Part shown: piece by piece, positions 56,680-64,000 of the stretch
How positions within the stretch are numbered: the first letter of the stretch is position 1
How the letters are laid out: each line of letters begins with the position of its first letter
DNA from: Heracleum sosnowskyi
Lineage: Eukaryota; Streptophyta; Magnoliopsida; Apiales; Apiaceae
NCBI GenBank assembly: GCA_030848705.1
Contig: JAUIZM010000016.1
Coordinates: 1,612,001 to 1,676,000, forward strand
Length of the DNA: 64,000 nucleotides
Direction: 5' to 3'
The notes under the pieces: model-generated
What the model was told of the DNA's origin: nothing
The model's database searches: none
What the model saw: only the letters and a program-made list of their open reading frames with translations
Program-made: the position numbers and the translations under genes

Positions 56680-59600
56680 TGTGACGCCCTCCAAACCCGG
56701 GGTACAGATTTGAGGAGTCATCCGACCAACGGAACACTATTTAACACATGCATAATATATAAAGACACAAATATCCCTTAACCAAGACCGCATCCAGATT
56801 ATGGCAATGAACACAAGCTACTACAATCTTTTATTAATACAATACCAGTTTTATCAGAGTTATTACATCACAACTAAAGTTCAAATCTAGACATCTAATC
56901 TAGAAAGGCAAAACAACAACTACCCTGCCAATGACAATGACTCGAGAGGCTCTCCTGGCTGCTGGTGAACTATCAGTCACGCTGTGCCGACTCATACTCT
57001 CGCTTTACTGGAATAGGGTTAGAAAACAACAAGCAAGAGTGAGCCAAAATTGCTCAGCAAACATCAATGAATCATTTCTATCACAGTTGTAAGGATATGA
57101 ATTTATGATATCAGAATCAACAATATTTAGCTAACACATGCTTTGTATCAATAACAATTGAAGAAAAAGAATTATGATTTGTCTTATACATTTTATTCAA
57201 ATCAAAGGTTGTGCTGCTGTCCAGTCACGCATCAACCCCGGACTAGCTCACGGCATAGTCCTCTACTGGATCCCAGGCCAATCTGGGCCTTAAGTTATTC
57301 CGACCAAAAATATGGCCCGACCAATTACAGGTCCATTTTAAAAACACATGCCAAATCTATCATAGGGTATACACAATAACATGCTCAATAAGATAAACTC
57401 AATGTATAGTAATTGCAAAAGAGCTTCAACTGCTCAGTATCAAATGAAGATCGAGAAAGAATCATGGAATAATTTCAATGGTACAGTGTACTCATTCAAT
57501 AAGGAAATCAATATTGGTAATCGATAATCAATGACCGTAATCAATAGTCAAGATGGAAGTCAAATAATCAATGGTTGTCAATAATAATCAAAGGATGATA
57601 AACAGTAACAAATGGTGGTAAACAATAATCAAGTGAATTGGAAATAAGGGTTTCCGATGCAGATCAAATCAAAGAATCAAGAATCTCTAAGGAAATGGAA
57701 TCAGTTGTCCAAATGCGGTTAAAAGATTGATAATTTGAATTGTTCTGGGGATAACGGTATTCAAGTAATCAAGACAATAATAAATTTTATCACAAATAAA
57801 GGCACAGATACTTGTCTGGTCTAAGTTGATGTCGGATCGACTCTGCTCACTCTACCTTTCTCTTTCCCTTGCTCCGGGAACTCGATTCTATAATTAAACA
57901 ACTCATCACAATAAGTCTAACTATTCTCGTTCTACTCTCGACACTTATTCAATCAATAATCACATTTAAACAAGTAACCGGTTACGTTATCGGACGTCCG
58001 GTATGATTTACGATATTTAAAACTCAGATATTTGCCCTAGTACGGGCATATGCAGACTATAAAACACAACACACAATTAATATGAACCATATAGCACTTA
58101 TAAACATTTTTAAAACATCAAACGAAACTTATTTGAATTTTAAATAAGTCATTACAAATTTTTAAATCAAAAATTGGATTTTTAAATCCAATATAAACAT
58201 TTAAATGCAAATAAATCAATTAATAAAATTAATTGACACTCTTTAAATACTCAAAATATTTTTAAATAAATAAGTAGGCTTGAAATAATTAAACTGAATT
58301 TTTAATTAATTAAATCTAATTAATAATTAATTTTTAAGAATTAATTGATTAAAAGAATTAACCAATTAATTATTAATTAAAAATAATTAAAATAATTAAG
58401 TTTAATCGATTTTCGAATTTAAAATAATAAATATAATTTTCCAGAATTTTTCTGATATTAAAATATATTTTTAAAATAAAAATATGAATTTTTAAAGTTT
58501 TTAAACTATTTTCGAATTAAATTTAAAAATAAAATCCAAAAACAGTTTTCAGAAAATGAATTAGGGTTTTGAAGATTGAAACCGGGTCAAACTTCGGGTA
58601 ACGGGTCGGGAAGAACAAATCCGGGTCACCAAGAACAACCCACCGGATTCTGGGTTTTCCAGAATCCGGCCGGTGTCCGGCGACCGGAATTCTACAATCC
58701 CGTCCAAACACGAACAAACTTAGAGGGCTTTTGCTCGCCTTCTCAAAACAAACACAACCAACACACAATTACATCTGTCCCATGCCGGAATCGAGCCCAG
58801 AATCCGGTCAAAGAAACCGTGGGGGAAGACTCCGGCCGGAAACCCGATCTCTCTCATTTCTACATGAAACTCTACGATTAATATCACAAAATGAAGCTTA
58901 TAACTCACACAATCAAAGCCCCATATCATAATCAATGTCAGATCAACAACAAGAACGAACGAAGTAAAAGAAAAATTCGGGTCAAAACCCGAAAATCAAA
59001 CCCGACTAAATTGAACTTAAACACGAAATTAAATCATGGATTCTTGCTAATTAGAACCCTAGGAACATGTTAGAAGCAACCAATTGATTGGAGAATCAAC
59101 AGAATGAAAATCCCCAAATCGACCAAGAACCCTAATTTTAATTCGAATGTTGAAAAATTCATATAAAATCGAAAACTTACCAGATGATGATGAGGTTGGA
59201 AGATTCTGAAACTAGAGATCAAGAGCTTTGATTTGAGTACTTGAACTTTGATTTCTGAAATCAATAACACCTTGAACGAATGGATTGATTATTCAAGAAC
59301 ACGAAGAACACGTTTCGGAAATTTTTACTTTTTGATTATACGCAATGCAGATTATGAAGGTTATAAGGTACGATTCGTCTTTATATATTTTTGGAAAAAT
59401 AATACCCCAAGGAACACTTTTGGATCGTTATAGATCCACTGGATCGTTTAAAGACCCTAATTAGGTTAAAAAAATGTTTTACGAGAAGATAATTATCTAC
59501 AAGGATTGATAATTATCCAAATCAATACATATCATTATATAACTAATGCTCAAGAATACTGGGGCTATAACAAATGTAATATTGATATAAAACGATATAT

Positions 59601-59966
59601 CTGTCCCCTTAAGCAATTAGGGTTCGGAACAATTTTTCCCTTTTTGAACAAAACGAATTATTCTTGCAGAATCAAATAGGTAGGAATGAAATGATACGAA
59701 TATCTCTCCCGATAATGATTCGAATACGAAAGACGAAGAGATAATAATTAATGTACGAAATTCCAATGGGGCCCTTGAATTATCAAAACGGGGCTCAGAT
59801 TTGAAGAAAATTCCAAATGATGAAATATTTGAAAGGGGCTTTCGACTCACCATTTAGCACATAATCACACAATAATTATCATTTAATAATATTCTAATAC
59901 TCCACAATAAATATTTTTATATTAAATATATCATTTAATCAAATAATAAAATTCACGGATATTACA
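56680..59966 (-). repeat. Chromovirus 3' LTR (3287 bp)
   Basis: On the minus strand it starts TGTAATATCCGTGAATTTTA and ends GGTTTGGAGGGCGTCACA. It is related to the 4.6-kb solo LTR at 743-5322. ORFs inside are shadows. The part at 58180-58480 is AT-rich with TAATTAATT runs; 58560-58830 is GC-richer. Confidence 0.85.
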
Positions 59967-59980
59967 TCATTTCCCCCTTA
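59967..59980 (-). other. Chromovirus polypurine tract
   Basis: The minus strand TAAGGGGGAAATGA is adjacent to the LTR start. Confidence 0.82.
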
Positions 59981-60005
59981 ATAGGATTCTGTCCTCAGAA
60001 TCAGA

Positions 60006-62780
60006 TCAAGGAAACAACTGGGGATACTTCTCTAACATCTCACTCTCTAACTCCCAGGTAGACTCTTCTACTTTAGGATTCCTCCACAAAACTCTCACTA
60101 ACGCTACTGTCTTATTCCTTAGTACTTTCTCCTTATGATCCAATATCTGAATCGGTCGTTCTACATAAGATAAATCTGCCTGGACCTCTATGGGTTCATA
60201 CTCTATTACATGATTCGAATCTGGTCGATACCTCTTAAGCATAGATACATGAAATACATTATGAACGTGATGCATATGTGGCGGCAGTGCTAACTCGTAA
60301 GCTACCTTGCCTACTTTCTTCAAAATCTCAAACGGTCCAACATATCTCGGACTCAACTTCCCTTTCTTTCCAAACCTAACTAATCCTTTCCATGGTGAAA
60401 CCTTTAGTAACACTTGCTCTCCTTCTTCGAATCCCACATCCTTTCTGGCTAGATCCGCATACTTTTTCTGTCGGTCCTGAGCTGTTATCAATCTTCTCTG
60501 AATCAATTGAACCACTTCCTTTGTTCTTTGCACTAGTTCTGGTCCTATCATCTTCCGTTCACCAACTTCTTCCCAATACACTGCAGATCGACACTTTCGT
60601 CCATACAAAGCTTCGTAAGGTGGCATTCCGATGCTCGCGTGAAAACTATTATTATATGAAAATTCCACCAAGGGTAGATGATCGTCCCAACTGCCTTCAA
60701 AGTCAAGTGCACATGTCCTAAGCATATCTTCAATAGTCTGAATTGTTCTTTCGCTTTGACCGTCCGTCTGCGGATGATAAGCCGTACTCATTCTTAACTC
60801 GGTGCCCAAACACTCTTGAAAACTCCTCCAAAATCTTGAATTGAATCGAGGGTCTCTATCAGACACTATCGATACTGGAACTCCATGTCGTACTACGATT
60901 TCTTTTATGTAGATATGAACTAACTTATCCAGCGAGAATCTTTCGTTAATTGGAAGAAAATGCGCAGATTTCGTCAATCGATCCACGATAACCCATATGG
61001 CATCATGGTTAGCCTTCGTTCTCGGCAATCCTACTACAAAGTCCATCACAATATGTTCCCACTTCCATTCAGGAATTTCCAATGGTTGAAGTAATCCACT
61101 TGGTCTCTGATGTTCCGCCTTAACTCTTTGACACGTAAAGCATTTACTTACCCATTCCGCAATCTCTCTCTTCATATCTGGCCACCAAAAGTTCGTTTTA
61201 AGATCTCGATACATCTTCGTACTTCCTGGATGAATTGAATACTTCGAGTTATGCGCTTCGCGCAAAATCTCACTTTTCAGTTCCGCTACATTAGGTACCC
61301 ATATCCGAGAAGCAAATCTCAAGATCCCTTTGTCGTCCGGTTGGCTACATATTTCCTCACCTGTCATCTTACTCACATCATCATTCATAACTTGCTCTTG
61401 GCACTTCCGTATCTTCTCCAACAATTCAGGTTGAAACGTCATGGTATAAATCATCTCTGTCGCATCCTTCGGAATACTTACTTCGATCTCTAACTTCTCA
61501 AATTCCTTGTATAACTCTTTGGTCATCGTCAGTGTATTTAATCTCTCTTTTCTGCTCAGTGCATTTGCTACCACATTTGCCTTGCCGGGATGATAGTTGA
61601 TAGAAACGTCGTAGTCCTTGATTAGTTCTAACCATCTTCGTTGCCTCATGTTCAGCTCTTTCTGAGTAAAGATATACTTCAAACTCTTATGATCGGTGTA
61701 AATTTCACATCTCTCTCCGTACAAGTAGTGTCTCCATATCTTCAAAGCAAACACAATCGCTGCTAACTCCAAATCATGTGTAGGATACTTCTGTTCGTGG
61801 GGTCTCAACTGTCTTGACGCATAAGCAATCACCTTGTCATGTTGCATAAGTACGCATCCCAATCCTTTGTACGACGCATCACTATACATTACGAATTGAC
61901 CTTGATCATCTGGTAACATCAATACCGGTGACGTAGTTAGTCTGTTCTTTAACTCTTGGAAGCTTTCTTCGCATTTATCGTTCCATATGAATCGCTCGTT
62001 TTTCCTTGTCAGCTTGGTCATTGGAGTAGCTATCTTCGCAAAATCCTGCACAAATCTCCGGTAATATCCGGCTAATCCCAAGAAACTTCTGACTTCAGTC
62101 AGTGTCCTTGGTCTTTCCCAATCTTTCACTGCCTCTATCTTTGCTGGATCCACTTTGATGCCTTCACTGCTCACCACGTGTCCTAAGAAATGAACTTCTC
62201 TCAACCATAATTCACACTTGGAAAACTTCGCATATAGTCTTTCTTGTCTCAATGTTTCCAACACAATCCGCAAATGGTCTGCATGCTCTTCTTCTGTCTT
62301 TGAGTATATCAAGATGTCGTCGATGAATACCACTACAAACTTGTCCAAATATCTCTTGAAAATCCTGTTCATTAAGTCCATAAAAGCTGTTGGTGCATTT
62401 GTTAGTCCAAACGCCATTACTAAAAAATCATAGTGCCCATACCTCGTTCGAAAGGCTGTCTTCGGTATGTCGTCTGTTTTAATCTTCAGTTGGTGATATC
62501 CTGACCGTAGGTCAATTTTTGAAAAATGTACCGCTCCTTTCAGCTGGTCAAACAGATCATCTATTCGAGGTAACGGATACTTGTTCTTAATGGTCAGCTT
62601 GTTCAACTCCCGATAGTCTATACACAATCTCATGCTTCCATCCTTTTTCTTAACAAATAATACTGGTGCTCCCCACGGTGAAACGCTGGGTCTAATAATT
62701 CCTTTTTCTAGCAAATCTTGCAGTTGATCAGCCAACTCCTTCATCTCCACTGGTGCCATTCTGTAAGCGGCCTTAGATAC
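60006..62780 (-). CDS. pol: Chromovirus pol: RT, RNase H, integrase, chromodomain
   Basis: This frame of about 920 codons is open from the in-frame TAG at 62781-62783 (first Met at 62759). [31 protein letters not shown] catalytic pair (about residue 145). RNase [17 protein letters not shown] (about 290). Integrase: zinc finger [11 protein letters not shown]...CFTCQRVK (about 490-530), core [16 protein letters not shown] and [10 protein letters not shown]. The last 60 residues ([10 protein letters not shown]...[16 protein letters not shown]) form a chromodomain, which in chromoviruses targets integration to heterochromatin. The domain order and motifs fit Tekay/Del. Confidence 0.92.
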   Translation of the reverse strand, partial: VSKAAYRMAPVEMKELADQLQDLLEKGIIRPSVSPWGAPVLFVKKKDGSMRLCIDYRELNKLTIKNKYPLPRIDDLFDQLKGAVHFSKIDLRSGYHQLKIKTDDIPKTAFRTRYGHYDFLVMAFGLTNAPTAFMDLMNRIFKRYLDKFVVVFIDDILIYSKTEEEHADHLRIVLETLRQERLYAKFSKCELWLREVHFLGHVVSSEGIKVDPAKIEAVKDWERPRTLTEVRSFLGLAGYYRRFVQDFAKIATPMTKLTRKNERFIWNDKCEESFQELKNRLTTSPVLMLPDDQGQFVMYSDASYKGLGCVLMQHDKVIAYASRQLRPHEQKYPTHDLELAAIVFALKIWRHYLYGERCEIYTDHKSLKYIFTQKELNMRQRRWLELIKDYDVSINYHPGKANVVANALSRKERLNTLTMTKELYKEFEKLEIEVSIPKDATEMIYTMTFQPELLEKIRKCQEQVMNDDVSKMTGEEICSQPDDKGILRFASRIWVPNVAELKSEILREAHNSKYSIHPGSTKMYRDLKTNFWWPDMKREIAEWVSKCFTCQRVKAEHQRPSGLLQPLEIPEWKWEHIVMDFVVGLPRTKANHDAIWVIVDRLTKSAHFLPINERFSLDKLVHIYIKEIVVRHGVPVSIVSDRDPRFNSRFWRSFQECLGTELRMSTAYHPQTDGQSERTIQTIEDMLRTCALDFEGSWDDHLPLVEFSYNNSFHASIGMPPYEALYGRKCRSAVYWEEVGERKMIGPELVQRTKEVVQLIQRRLITAQDRQKKYADLARKDVGFEEGEQVLLKVSPWKGLVRFGKKGKLSPRYVGPFEILKKVGKVAYELALPPHMHHVHNVFHVSMLKRYRPDSNHVIEYEPIEVQADLSYVERPIQILDHKEKVLRNKTVALVRVLWRNPKVEESTWELESEMLEKYPQLFP

Positions 62781-62783
62781 TGG

Positions 62784-63407
62784 CTACGCGCCTGGTATTA
62801 AGTCTATCGCAAATTCAATCTCTCTATCTGGAGGTAAACCTGGTAATTCTTCCGGAAAAACATCTGGAAACTCATTTACAACTGGAATATCTTCTAACAT
62901 AGAAACTTCCTTATCTATATCTATCACATAAGCTAAATACGCCTCACAACCTTGCCTTAATAATCTCTTAGCCTGAATCATCGTCAGGAACCTCTTTCCT
63001 TGCCTCTCTCCTCTAAATATTATTTCTTTCTTTTCTAGGGTAATCAAAGTAACCCTCTTATTCTTACAGTCAATACTCGCATCATACTCAGTCAACCAAT
63101 CCATCCCTAATATCACATCAAATTCACCTAACTTAAAAGGTAACAAGTCAACATAAAAACGATTTCCCAAAATCTCTATCTCACAACGAGGATAATATGA
63201 ACTGATCGCGATACGATCCTGATTAGCTATCTCTATATTCAACACTCCACTTAAGGGTTTCATTACGCAATTCAATCTACGAGCAAACATTTCAGAAATG
63301 AAAGACTTCGTCGCTCCCGAATCTATTAACACTTTTGCAGGAATAGAATTTACTAGAAGTGTACCTGCCACCACGTCGGAATCTCTCACTGCTTCTCCCA
63401 TTGACAT
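62784..63407 (-). pseudogene. Chromovirus protease region
   Basis: A 207-codon frame contains VLIDSGATKSFIS, the aspartic protease DSGA motif, and FDVILGMDWL, and ends at PGA before TAG (62781-62783) in the conserved stretch leading into RT. It is in the same frame as pol and gag, so one nonsense change separates it from RT and another (TAA at 63408-63410) from gag. Confidence 0.85.
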
Positions 63408-63410
63408 ATT

Positions 63411-64000
63411 TTAGGTCCTGGCTAACGGCTGGACATTAACAACTGGGGGTGCTTCAATCGCCCGAATCATATTGTTCACGGTTGCTGGTGCTCTGCAGTC
63501 CTTAATCATGTGACCTGGTTTCTTACACCGATGACACACAATGCCTATCTTGCAATCCCGGGAATAATGTCCCTTCTGATTGCATTTAAAGCATGTGACA
63601 TTCAATCGATGGCATATCCCAGGATGTCGCTTCCTGCATGTCTTGCATTCTGGTAGTGGGGGTCTAGAAAGTCCCTGCTGACTGCCGGCTGGTAGACGGT
63701 TATCTTGTCCTACGCTCCCGGTATCTGGTTTCCTGAAACTTGTATTCCTTCCGGGCTGAAATCCCAGTTTCTTATTTGCTTGCCCTTGAAAACTTCCATG
63801 GTGTTGTCCCTTATCGGGTATCCCTGCTTTCCTTTTCTTGTTCTCCCTCTCTTTCATGTAAGAATCACTCTCTGTCTCCGCAATCATTACCTTTTGGACC
63901 ACCGCTGCATAGGTGTCCAACTCTAATATAGCTAACTTGCTACGAATCCAAGACCTCAGTCCCTGCTGGAACCTCTTGGCCTTCTTCTTCTCTATATCCA
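63411..64000 (-). pseudogene. gag: Chromovirus gag C-terminal part (runs off the right edge)
   Basis: The frame is open to the window end (RFQQGLRSWIRSKLAI before LDTYAAVVQKVM). Basic linker, then a Cys-rich stretch CKTCRKRHPGIC and two CCHC knuckles, CFKCNQKGHYSRDC and CHRCKKPGHMIKDC. It ends PLART-TAA where related elements read through into protease, so the stop is probably a mutation. The capsid domain lies outside the window. Confidence 0.85.

Larger units (their letters stand above)
56680..64000 (-). mobile_element. Tekay/Del-type chromovirus (Ty3/Gypsy), 5' part outside window
   Basis: 3' LTR 56680-59966, polypurine tract TAAGGGGGAAATGA, then gag-protease-RT-RNase H-integrase-chromodomain in one frame, extending past the right edge. 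Two in-frame stops (63411 and 62781) separate gag, protease and the rest. It was inserted into the family-A LTR E. Confidence 0.88.

Noticed and set aside
58523..58935. Overlapping ORFs in both strands of the chromovirus LTR
   Set aside because: A GC-richer LTR stretch gives open frames in several phases; none has recognisable motifs.

Overview
This window looks like intergenic heterochromatin of a flowering plant with a large, repeat-rich genome. A eudicot is likely, but I cannot name the species. I see no complete host gene. Almost every base belongs to transposable elements, nearly all stacked inside one another. The only host-derived coding sequence is exon-sized fragments carried by two CACTA DNA transposons; one fragment is recognisable as AMP deaminase.

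The backbone is four Ty1/copia elements of the SIRE/Maximus type, all on the minus strand. Each has gag, pol and, where visible, a third ORF in the envelope position. Element D (48588-51646, rest outside the window) was entered by element C (5' LTR 47899 to about 48587; gag 47856-45580; pol 45539-42991 and 33591-32914; third ORF 32425 to about 31526). C was entered in pol by a plus-strand decayed copia element F (33592-42990) and in its third ORF by element A. A runs from its 5' LTR (30552 to about 31525) leftward past base 1. Its pol is split by a Pack-type CACTA (9279-26638, TSD TTC), and its third ORF is split by a 4.6-kb Gypsy solo LTR (743-5322, TSD CACAT). The CACTA was in turn split by element B (12639-25655, TSD GTGAT). 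B is a structurally complete SIRE element with near-identical LTRs and three long ORFs: gag 824 aa, pol 1115 aa and third ORF 1477 aa.

Right of D, a second CACTA (51707-55753, TSD TAG) sits in a hAT-like repeat. Beyond it lies an LTR of the A family (E, from 56181), interrupted by a minus-strand Tekay/Del-type chromovirus. That element has its 3' LTR at 56680-59966 and a gag-pol reading frame from 60006 past base 64000, with two in-frame stops.

Three patterns seem to be worth more than the annotation itself. (1) In all four SIRE families the gag/pol junction holds a 31-42 nt segment that begins GT after a Trp codon and ends CAG before a Gly codon. It contains or creates the gag stop, and its exact removal keeps the frame open in every case. 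(2) Each SIRE family carries its own short word (B: TTTCGTTGA; A: TGACAGTA; C: TCCTGAT/ATCAGTAT), scattered in both orientations at matching positions of the LTR, gag C-terminus and pol-to-third-ORF spacer, with hits also in the integrase-RT linker. (3) A hairpin with a compensatory base-pair change lies next to the inner LTR end of every family.
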